This document shows positions 33,970-45,200 of a stretch of DNA of 64,000 nucleotides, piece after piece (position 1 is the stretch's first letter; each line of letters begins with the position of its first letter). Origin of the DNA: Harmonia axyridis (lineage: Eukaryota; Arthropoda; Insecta; Coleoptera; Coccinellidae); contig NC_059503.1 in the NCBI RefSeq assembly GCF_914767665.1, positions 20,646,001 to 20,710,000 on the forward strand. Direction: 5' to 3'. The notes under the pieces are model-generated. The model was not told where the DNA came from and searched no databases. It saw nothing but the letters and a program-made list of their open reading frames with translations. The position numbers were made by a program, and so were the translations under genes.

Positions 33970-34828
33970 TCAGTTCTTGTTGATTACTACATTACGAACT
34001 GAATTTGTGCAGTTGCAAATGGTAGTAATCAATCTTGATGCAAATGATCTTGCTGATGTTCTAGCTCTACTAGACCAAGCACCTATTTTTTTGGTTCCAT
34101 CTAAAACAAGCAAAATATTGAATTTTTAAAACAAAAAATTATTCAAAGCTATAAAGTCTTATATCACTTCTATTTAAATGAAAGATTGAATGCTTTTGAT
34201 TCTGACTTACCAAGACTATTGTGAACACATCTAAGAGCTTGTATGAGTTATAAAAACTGAGAACTTATCGGTAATAAAGAGGAGTGTTGATCCCCTGTAC
34301 CTACATCAACTACTATACTACAAAACATATAATTCCCATGCATTTCTAATAGAAATAAATAACTTGATTGAGTACTAAAAAAATCAGGTTATATTAAAAA
34401 TTTGAGAATTTCACAGAACAAGTGACTAAATATATGTATAATTATGTTTTCTTTCTGACTTGAACTCATCAAATTGAAAAGCAAGTAATATTTGCTGCTT
34501 CAGATTGTATGTAGCGTTTTGTGAATGAAAATATATAACAATTAACACTTGTCAACACATTCAACAGCTTTTTATACTTACTATGTGAATTGGAGGATTC
34601 CTGAAAAGATGAGGAAAAATTAGCACCTCTTATAATATATCAAGTTGAGAAAATACTCACAGCTTTTGCCTTTTCTTCAACCTCTTTTCTTTGTCCTGCT
34701 TCTTTCACTGCTTTTTTAAATAATTCATCTAAAAATGCATTGACTTCCTGCATTTTTTCTGGGTCAGATTTGAACTCTGCCATTCTGAGTTCTAGTGATA
34801 ACTGGATATCCAAGTGTAAATCAGCCAT
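33970..34828 (-). CDS. Unrecognised small helical protein
   Basis: Exon 1 (34828-34661) starts with ATG and encodes 56 residues, MADLHLDIQLSLELRMAEFK followed by SDPEKMQEVN and a highly charged helix ending EEKAKA; its donor is GTGAGT. A possible 19-nt exon (34600-34582, ESSNSH) and exon 34100-33970 (NGTKKIGAWSSRARTSARSF...INKN, stop TGA) join in phase to give 105 aa. A 20-nt block at 34230-34211 also has splice signals but would shift the frame. I do not recognise the family. Exon 1 looks like a genuine N-terminal coding exon with a strong amphipathic pattern; the downstream exons are much less certain, and the microexon needs transcript evidence. Confidence 0.45.
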
Positions 34829-36228
34829 GGCAATATACGGTTCAATGCTTCACTGAGTTTCTGCTTTGATCAATGTGTAGTTAAATTAAGCATAAGCAAC
34901 ATCCCTCCAGTTAGAAAAAAATAGTCATATGAAAACGAAAGCCTCAATTTACCCATTCCTTTGAACGTATGTAAATTATTCAATTTTATGAAAACAGAAT
35001 TATTATAACATTAAATAATAAGAAATGAATTGACTTGCATATTATTACCCGTTCAATGTATACAAACAATTTGTAAATGACACTGACAGTGCAGTGACAC
35101 AATCGTATTGACATGTTCGTCCCTGAGCAGTGAGCATAGAGTTATTTGAGAAAACTGAAAACTCAATATTTATGAGATGTGTTCCAATTATTTATTTTCA
35201 TTATCATCAGAATACCAAAAATGTTTTAAAAATTTCGAATGGTTTGTCGTTTATATCTATACTATACTACTCAAAGTTAGAAAAGGCAATTGCTCGGATA
35301 TAATAGCATTTACCATTTCGTTACCGAATCGAGTTTTCTCTATTCCTTTTCAATTTGTTACTTTTACTGAATTTTGTAACAAATAGCACCGATAGTCCGA
35401 TATATTAACTAAGAGAGTTATTAGTGGGAAAAGGATCGATAAAATGTACTCCTTGGAGAGCTGCTTAGTCAAATTAATTCGCTAGAATTCGCCGAACCAG
35501 AAATTGAGTGAATAACTGAAGAAAGATGTAGTGCGAGACCTTCAGCATAGATTGGTCTGTGCCATCCTTGTCCCGGGAGATAATGGAAAGTGCAGGCTAT
35601 GCAGGCACCGTCCTGCTGGAGTCATGCATTGTGAAGCAAAATATTATCTTTGAACTAGGGTATAAAAACTTGATTATCATAGCATAATAAGGTGCGCCAT
35701 TTACCGTCAATGAATTATTGACGCTCATTAACTTGCAAATGCGGTAGATTTTCCTGTTAACGAAGAAATCCAACTGAAATCAGCAAGTTCTGTCATGTAA
35801 CGCTTCATGTTTACCAACTTCTATTGCCACCTCTAGTGATCTATGATGATGAATATTATGACAGTCAAAATGATCCAAAATTTGATGATCATGCTCTTAT
35901 TGAAAAACCCTCAAATATAGTCGTTATTTGAAATAAAACATTTTTCAGATACACATTTAATAATTTTCTAGAACAACATAATATACTCGTATAACAGCTT
36001 GATACTTGATATACAAAACATAAATCAAGAGAAACAACTAATTGTAAGATAGATTTAATCAAGTGATTGAAATATTTACATTCTTATACTTATTTATTTA
36101 CACTATAGTGGAAAAGTTAATGGAATATGGTGATAATCGTGTTCATAGAAGAATACTAACGTGCCAGATATAGTTTGCAGTTTAATGTGGAATGACTTCC
36201 AGTAGAGAATATTCTTTTATGTCATTAT
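34829..36228. other. Intergenic, AT-rich
   Basis: Includes the promoter of the minus-strand small gene at its left end. No other gene or repeat is identified. Confidence 0.35.
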
Positions 36229-36585
36229 CAGGGCCGGCCAAATAATTCGAAAGAGAAGTTAGTGCCGTTTTTTTTAGTGAAATACATAATGATTACATCC
36301 GGCATCCCCTTTTCAATGAGAGTTATAGGGAGTTATGTTTATCATGGATGGCCTGCCATGTGTTTTTTATTATATAGGCGGCTCAGTAAAGGCGGTTTGG
36401 ATATTTTTATTGCAGGGATGCAGGGAATGTTGACAAAAGCAGCGGATTGGAACAACCTTATGTTGTTTTTAAAAATCAAGGATGAAATATGAAAAGGCGA
36501 CCAACAAACTGGGCCGAATTGCTGCTCTTCAAACAGAGGAGCCTGAAAGAGTCGCCTCACTGTTTCACCCCTAACGCCGGCCCTG
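36229..36585. mobile_element. hAT-type miniature element (357 bp)
   Basis: Ends CAGGGCCGGC and GCCGGCCCTG are perfect inverted repeats. The flanks are GTCATTAT and GTAATTAT, an 8-bp duplication with one change. Both features are typical of hAT elements. The 76-aa open frame inside does not resemble a transposase. Confidence 0.75.
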
Positions 36586-37122
36586 GTAATTATTGTTAGA
36601 TATGATTTTGTCTTTGATATGAGTTAAGTATATTTTATAGCAATTGAATCTTTCAATGATTCACGATATTTTAATAAACTGATAATTATTCATTTTGAAG
36701 ATAATATGAAGCGTGATTCCTATATCTATGGTAAGAAATTTCAGAGAGTGATTCGTTAGGTCTTTTGAAAATAAAAGTCGGACATATGTCCGTAGTTGCT
36801 TCGTTTCTGAGATTCTTGATGTTTAAAAAAATGGTAGATAGGTATTTATAAATTGTCTTAAATATTTTCTATTGCAGTTTTTATTTTTTAGATTACAACT
36901 AAAAATACAAAATTCTGGTCTCGTGTACCTATATTCTTCGCTTAAAAAAAAATCATAATAACTAATTTTAAAAACTATCCATAGTGTTCATGATACAGGT
37001 ACAATATAATTTTTTTCTCGAAAACGAAACTTGATATGTAGAAAACACAGGAGACCCAAAAATTTTATTTTTAGTTTTAGTGTCTCAGTCTTGAAAAATT
37101 AAAAGAAAAACCATAAAAAAGT

Positions 37123-37166
37123 CAGTGGCGTCGTTTTTTTCCGTTGAGCCCACTGAGACGCCACTG
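37123..37166. repeat. Short hAT-end-like inverted repeat
   Basis: CAGTGGCGTC and GACGCCACTG close a 44-bp unit. The ends resemble those of the 198-bp element at 38.1 kb, but no target-site duplication is seen. Confidence 0.5.
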
Positions 37167-37526
37167 AAGCTAATAATTTCAATCTAGTTTTGGTTTTTAT
37201 TATTATTATTCGAACTGGGGTCGTTGTGGTTCCGTAAGCCTTCCGGGAACTGTTAATTAGGGTTAAATAAGCGCCTCATTACTTCCAATAATTTTATCAA
37301 ATTTCAACAAATCGGAATATTTACTATAATTTAGGAATAAATACCTAACGCGGGAAACTCCGAACATTATGTTCGTAGGACTTTTTTTAAATGACCTAAC
37401 GATCGAATCACTCTCTGAAGTTTCGTACCGCAGATAGGAATCACCCGGTATAATTGAAGTTTCATGATTGGAACGTTATATCAATAATAACAAAAAACGG
37501 TTATAAAAATGGTAGAATAGTTATTT

Positions 37527-37950
37527 ATAATACAAGTGCAGAAGGCATTGATATTCTTCCACGAGTTCAAAATTCAAAAACGAGCCACGAAGTGGCGAGT
37601 TTTGGAATGAACGAGTGGTAGAATGAGCCTTCTGTACGTGTATTATACATTATTTTCTCTAATTCATTGCATTTTCATTGAAATTAATGAAATATTTCCA
37701 TAAATATAATTTAGTGATTTTTGCATTGAAAAATGTTGGTTGGCAGAACTGATTTCTTTAAGGCAATTTGATGAATTGACAGATAAAGCCGTAGCGGAAA
37801 GTTCGGAGTGCCAACATAGAATAATAAAATATAACCATGAAAACTGTGCGTTTCTGATATATTCTCGCACGATTTTGTTCTACAAGATGTGGAAGAATGA
37901 ACGGAATAACCACAGAATTAGAGAAATATTTTTCCAAACTGTGCCAAATA
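37527..37950. repeat. Hairpin repeat family, copy 1
   Basis: A fold-back head (37527-37646) with outer arms ATAATACAAGTGCAGAAGGC / GCCTTCTGTACGTGTATTAT and an inner ACGAGCCACGAAGTGGCGAG is followed by about 300 bp that is also shared with the copy at 58430. Open frames across it are not coding. Confidence 0.7.
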
Positions 37951-38099
37951 TTGAAAGAAAAAAGCACATATTTACCTCAATTTGCAGGTACCTCGGGAAT
38001 TCAGATTCACATTTTCATTGTACTTTCAGTAAGGGTACCTATATTCTTAAAAAATTATTTTGTCTAATGAACGAGTTGATGATTTGAGAAAATTGGTAT

Positions 38100-38297
38100 C
38101 AGTGGTGTACCCAAGGGGGGGATAAGGGGATATTCCCCCCCCCCCCCCCCATAAGGAATATCCATTATATGTAACAACCTTATATATCACAATATTATTA
38201 TAAGTAAGCAAAATTCTTTGGAAAACTTATTCAAGAGAAGGAAAATTTGAAAATTTTTTTCTTTATCCGCCAAGGCTTATGTCTGGGTACGCCACTG
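38100..38297. mobile_element. hAT-type miniature element (198 bp) with poly-C run
   Basis: Ends CAGTGGTGTACCCAA and CTGGGTACGCCACTG are inverted repeats with few mismatches. The flanks ATTGGTAT and ATTGGAAT are an 8-bp duplication with one change. Inside is an uninterrupted run of about 16 C, which is prone to sequencing error. Confidence 0.75.
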
Positions 38298-39216
38298 ATT
38301 GGAATGGAGATTTTTCGAATACTGGGGACAAATCATATGGACTCATTGAATACCAGTGTAGGTTGAGTTTGTAATTTTGTAATGTTTTGGTACATCTGAT
38401 TCATTTTTTCATTTATCTTTAGAAATGTTGAATACAAAATGTAATTGCAAATGAATAATCCAATGCATTTCTACCGTATTCTTAGGAAAATCAAACTCAC
38501 GAGCACGAAGGACAATTTCGTAGTTTTTCAATGCTAAAAATACTGAAGAAATATAAATTGATGTATGTGAAAGGTATCTATCTATGAACTATTACCCGTA
38601 ACATAAGAATCATTTTTTACTTTTCCCCTTGGTTCCAGTAAACCTACAAATTGTAAGTAGAAGTAGATATTCACAACATTATGTTGAATGCTTTTCCCAG
38701 CCATGGCTTATAAAGAGCGGAAAATGACGATAGGATGACATATTTTTGAACATTTTTCTTATTTTCTTCATTTCCAATAAACAGTTAGAACATGAACTAT
38801 ACAAATTTGGCGTACAAATTGATAAAATTCAATAGTTTAATATACAGGCTGGCGATTACGAACATTTTTAGGGGATGAATCTTTGACGAAAATTAAAGGG
38901 GATATTTCATGAAATCCAAAGCTCTTAGGCCTTTCTTTGAAAAGTTACATACTTTTAAAATTAGAAAAAAAAATTTCTAAAAATTTTTGAAGAGTTGCAT
39001 TGAAGGAATGTTTTACGGATGAAAAGGCTACCTGTGAATATTATATTGGATTTGTTGTCTTATATTAAAGGGGCGAAATGCAACTTCTAATGCATTTTTC
39101 ACCAGAAATATAAATCCTGAATAAAATATTTCTACGAATCGAAAACTAGGCGCTTATGATCTTTACAATAAAAAAAAAGATAAAATCTCTATTCTACAAA
39201 TGTGACATTTCCACTT
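38298..39216. other. Downstream of the ETS gene
   Basis: AT-rich. It probably holds the 3' UTR of the minus-strand ETS gene. No clear AATAAA stands out close to the stop. Confidence 0.35.
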
Positions 39217-42200
39217 TCAAGGGTATCTGGATCGTTTAGATTCTTGTAAATACGGATGGAGATGTTGATAGGAGTGTGTAATTCCACAGTTGTAAAAATT
39301 GAGCATGTCTGTGTAAGCAATATGATGTGCATCGTTTTTACCGCAAATACTATCCGAATGTCCAACTGAATGGCTTCTTAGGGATCCTTCAGATGTCGCT
39401 CCGTTCCAAGCCATCGTGAAAAGTGCTTCTGGGTCGCAGACGAATTTGTAGACATATCTTTCTCCTACGGACAGATTCGGGATAAACAAATAGAATATTT
39501 GGAAAGAAATACAAAATAATAATTGAAAAATTTCCCTCAATATATGCGTAAACATTCTAAGCATGAGTGAATTTAGCTGAAATTTTCGGAAATATACCTC
39601 TTACAACTACATATTCATCAGCGATTCGCAGATGGAAACTCTTTGGCACTCGAACATCAACCTTTTTTAGCCTATTGCAAATGGTTCAAAACGAGTAATA
39701 CTAAATTATTTCCCCAACCTGATATTCAACCATCTATTATACGGTTAATTGCTGAAATTTTCGAATATTTTTTCGACACAGTATCATTAGGTTTCATTAG
39801 AGCCACATTTTCAAATAGTTTGGGAATAAACTGGGCGTATTAAAATGTGTGAATAACAAAACATATATCGTTTCCATCTGGAAAAGCTAAATTTTACCAT
39901 TTACGACCTAAACTGAAGATCTATACTAAAATTCATTGCAATCAAATAAGAATTATTAGAACATACCCAGACCTACAGATATGGGTACACTAAACCAATG
40001 CTGTCTATTTTATTCAACATTAATAAGTTACCTACCCGCTACTTTCTGCATTATCCCTTTTTCGTAATAGTACCTCAAAGATCGGCTCAGTTTGTCATAA
40101 TTCATAGCTGGGCGATTTTTCTGGGCACCCCATCTTCTGGCAACCTGAAGAATTAAATGATGATAAAATACTTTTCATCTGTAGTAATTTTAATTTCAGG
40201 AATATCTTGTCACCACAACCTCTTTTTTCTAACCGATATCGGATTTTAGATGGCAAACGCTGATATTAATTGTATGGATAAATTAAAGAATCAAAGTTCC
40301 TTATTCAAGGTTTCCAAGTAAAAGCTCAGATAGGTCAGATAGTTTTTAATAAACCACCTTATGGCATAAAAATTCTACTTATGACATCATGTCTTCTTTT
40401 TTGAATGACCTCTTTGCCGTAACGCTTCTAAATCATTTCGTCTATTGAAATAAAAATCTTTTGATTTTAAATGACCCCACAAAAAAAGTCAATAAAGGGA
40501 GTATGGAGAACGCAGAGCCTACTCAATAGATCCTGGATGTCCTATCCACCTTCCAGGTGAATATTTAGTGCCTACTCTGGCAGCAATTATCTGGTACTTT
40601 CCAGGAAATGTGGTCTCAAGATATTAATGGTTGTTTATTTCAATGTGAGGAGCCCCATCTTGTAGAAAACAAAAATCCTGATGGGGTACATCTGCTCCGC
40701 CATCATTTCGAAACATTGCTGCCAGAACAGTCACTAAATATTCACCTGGAAGATGGAGAGGACCTCGAAGACCTATAGCCTCTGCATTCTCCAGACTTCC
40801 TTCTTTGATTTTGTTTGTGGTGTCATTCAAAATCGAAATGTAGTGACTATGTCAGCCCGATAGGTGGCGTTATGGGCGTCGCACACTCTACTTCGGTACT
40901 GGCAGGTTTATGGAACAGGGACAGAGTCACCTCTCCACGAGTGTGCGAGAGGCTGTTTTAGGCAGAGATTGATGGATTGCTTAACTGAAGAGTCCACTAG
41001 CGATCATGGGATGAAACATCGTAATCTCTAGAGAGAGGGCGCACCTATGACATTGGCTCGAGAACGACTCGCTAAAAAAGGTTCATTTTATAGACCAAAT
41101 GATTGAGAAAAGTTAAGGCGAAGAATTAGCGGTAGTCATTTTGAAAGGAATTATGACGTCACTATGTAGTAACGAATGACATCATAGGTAAAATTTTAAA
41201 CTCTAAGGAGGTTAATTAAAAACTAAAATTGACCTGTCCGAGCGTTTTGCTTGAAAACATTTCATTATAGAGTTGTGAATTTTGTTCCTATACACTGTAT
41301 ATTTTGCCAATGGACGAAGGGGAAATTTTGGAAATGGATAAAATGACGAACCTCTTCTGGTTCTATCAGTTTGAATTCCATCCCTCTACCAGTCCATGCT
41401 ATGCATCCTGCACTGGCGTCAGGGGTGTCAAGAAGCGCTACGAGGAATTGCCAGAGTTGTAGAGAACCCCGACGGCCTGTTGATATGTTTAAACTGTTCA
41501 TTTTAGCATCGTTTCTTCTATCTTCGACTTGTTTCTCTAATTCTGAAAGAAACATCATTCATTGCTGTTTTACATCAGATAAAATTGTTGATACATTTTT
41601 CAGACTTCGAATCTGAATGATTGAAATTTGAAAGGTACTTACTGTTGATATTTATTGAATTATATTGATTCTTATGTGGAGTTTTTGTTTGATCACATCT
41701 GTTTTTATCGAATAGTCGTACATTGTCTGAAACAAAAAATCACAATTCTGTAATTTCTTGCATTTTATATTTTGATAGTGAAATACTTAAATTTCTTTCT
41801 ACTATACTCAATCAACTTCTTCCATGCACACTTTTATTACAGAAAATGTAATTTTCTTGCAATTAAACGTATGCATAAGGTCGAAAAGGAAGTATTTTCC
41901 AAAGCACTTAAATCAAACATCAAGGATTTTATTTTATATGAGATTTTGTTTGGAGTGCTTCATTTGTTCAGTTATTGTCCAATGTTTTTTGAGATTCTTA
42001 CAATAGAAGTTGAAAGTTGAATTATCGAACTCGAAAACCTTTGAATAATGTATTGCTAATAAAATTTCATTTGCAGTTGATTCAAAATGTTACAGAATTC
42101 GGTTCCACTAGATGGCATTAGAAAGATGAGATTTTGTACATCAGAAACTTTTGTGATTAGTTGTCTCAGTTTGGATTAAGCGCGCGACAAAGATGGACAC

Positions 42201-45200
42201 TAACAAAGAGAAAATACGCTCTACTCGTATTCTACAGTTTACCTTCGATAGGGGCGAAAATTCAAGCCAGGTAGCTAAAAATGTGAATGATGTTCGTAGT
42301 TCTGATACTGTAACAGCCAATCACGCGCAATTTTGGTGTCGTCGATTCCGTTTCTGTAATTTTGTATGCCAAAGATGCACCACGCACTGGAAGGTCAATT
42401 GTCGAAAATATCGATTAAATTAAGGACATTGTAGACTCCGACAGTCATGTAATCACTGTTTCGGTTGCCAAAAACTGAAGATTGCACAAAAAACCGTTTG
42501 GAACCATTTGCACAAGGCTGGTCTCAAGAAGGAGTGCGATGTATGGTTACCACGCGAATTAACGGAAAAAACCTCATGAACCGAATTTACAAATGCGAAT
42601 CGCCGCAAAATCGACCCATTTTTGAAGCGGTTGGCAACTGGTCATAAAATGACTCAAGGCAACGTTAAGCGAAAAAGGTCGTGGTTGAAACGCGGTGAGC
42701 CGGCGGAAACGATGGCCAAGCTAGGATTGACGACCAGGAAGGTTCTGCTGTGTGTTTGACAGGATTGGCAGGATTATCTACTATGAGCTGCTCCCTTACG
42801 CAACAATTGTTAACTTGGAACTGTACTGTCAAATAATTGAACCGTCTGAAGGAAACAATCAGCCAGAAGGGGCCAGCTTTAGCCAATAAGAGAGGAATTG
42901 TGTTCCATCAGGACAACGTCAGTCAACATCGATAGTGACTGGCCAGAAGTTTCGGGAGCTTAGTTCAAGGTTCTTATGCATCCACGCGAACAATTTTGCT
43001 GGTGAAACAAGTTATCGAACAAAATTGTAACTATGGTAATTAAAGTGTAGTGACTCTGTCTGCCCAAGAGATGGCATTATGAGTGTCGCGCCACACTCCA
43101 CTTTACCCCGGCGGATTTATAGGAGTCATCGCGATGCAGCAGAGTCATCTCTCCACGATGGTGAAAGGGTGTCTTAGGCAGAGACCGCTGGATTGCCTAA
43201 CTGAAGTGTACACCAGCGATCTCGGGACGAAACATCATAATCGTTAAAGAGAGGGCGCACCTACACAAACTTGGCTCAAGAACGTCTCACCAAAAAGCCT
43301 CGTTTTTCATGCAAAAATAATGGATTTCTCTTCACGACACCTTATATAAAAGAAACCTTCGATTATTCCAAATTGATGGCCTGATTTCAATGGTCTTAAC
43401 CCTGGAATTTGAACTTGAACCACTCTAATGTTCTCGGCAAATAAGTGTTATGTTAATCAAACTTTAGGACTATGCCATCAGAACGATTGAATTTCATTTC
43501 CAATGCTCAGATTGCTCAAATGTCTTGAAGTCTTTATGAGCTTCTATCGACTCTGTATGCAAAGAAGAACCCACCTTTATAATTCACCCCTCCAAAAAAA
43601 CACCCAAACCAAGTACGTCTTCGGCGTAACGCAAAATACATAAAAATGAAGCTTTCTATACAAAAGTGACAAGTCGCGTTAAATCCCATATATTAATCCG
43701 CGTATCGGCTGTTGAATCTGAATGCGTTTCATAAACACACATAATCCGATCAGAGCATAGCCTCTGGGGGTCTTCGGAAAAACCGCGATACAATTTCCTG
43801 CCCATCGATACGGCAAACGTGACGAAAATGAGTAATGTGCCGAGTTTATTGAAAATCAAAAATTCATTCTTTCGCGATTAAAATCTGCACGAGACGCATT
43901 GCGCCGATAAACATATTACGTGCAAGACGGCGTTGTCGCATGCAAAAGAGGGTGATCCGTGGGACGCCGATGATTTGATTATAAGAATACAACGGACGCG
44001 ACCGCGGAATTTTGAGTTGGCTGATGAGGCGGGAATATTGAGGGCGCGAGGAAAAACGCCTTTGAGCTGTCGTATCCGTCGATTCAAGAACGTGTGCGGG
44101 TATTCGTTGAGTTTGATGAAAATATGTTCATACATATAGGGAGTGGTTTTGAAGTCCAGGGTGTTAGTGAATAAGTGCGACAAATTTCAAGGGGCGATTT
44201 TGCATAAAGCAGAGAAGTTTTCCTTAAAAATGTACTATTTATTAATTGGTCTGAAATCGGTCGAGATATACAAATGAGATTTGGTTGGTTTCATACAGAT
44301 AAATGTTGTCGGATTGTGATATATATAGACATAAACTGATGAAGAAACTGCAAAACCCAGAAGGAGCTGTTTAAATTCTGAATTTTTTTGGTAAAACCTA
44401 GATGGTATAGCAATAAGTAAATGATTGAATTTGGAGAAAAAAATCGTGAAGGTTTTTCCATGTGAAAATTTGTTTTTACTTGAATAGTGTAGTCGTTTCT
44501 TGCAAGTTTTGTGAATTTAACAATAAATCAGCTGTTCGAGGAGACACGTGTACGCGGAATTTATCGCCAGCTAAGTGAATTTGAAAGAGGTCGAATTCAT
44601 GGTCTATTGGAGGCAGGGTTGTCATTTCGGGAAATCGCTAACCGTACGAACAGAAATCCAACTACTGTTATGGTATGTTGTCAAGCGTGGTTTGATAATA
44701 CCCAAAATCGAAGAAGAGTAGGCACCGGACGTCGAAGGGGCACAAATGAAGTTCAAGATCGACGTCTATGACTTATGGCCATTAGAGACCGATTTGTGAC
44801 AACTCGATCTTTGGTTGATTAGTGGTTTGGAGAACAAGGCCATCCTGTAACTGTCCGAATGGTTTACCGCCGGATAAGGTCTTTTGGACAGCAGCATTAT
44901 CGACCCCATCTTGTTTTATCTCTGACGGTTGAGCATCGCCGGCAACGATTACAGTGGTGCAGAGAACCTCAACATTGATATGTGGAATGGCATCAGGTCG
45001 TCTTTTCTGATGAATCTCGATTCTCTTCATGTGCACATGATGGCCGAAGAAGGGTTAGACGAGGTCGGTGAGAAAGATGTGAACCTCAGTTTGATGTTGA
45101 GAGTTCTATACACCGGACAGTAGGCGTTATGGTATGGGATGCTATTGCTCATACAAGTAGGTCAGCCATATGTTCTTCCTTACCTTAACCGGCTCAACAA

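Noticed and set aside
36262..36492. 76-aa frame inside the 357-bp hAT miniature element
   Set aside because: The element has its own inverted ends and target duplication, and the peptide lacks BED or dimerisation motifs.
43878..44183. 101-aa minus-strand frame in the CpG-dense block as a gene
   Set aside because: No family resemblance, no signal peptide or domain, and the opposite strand is equally open; kept only as a composition anomaly.
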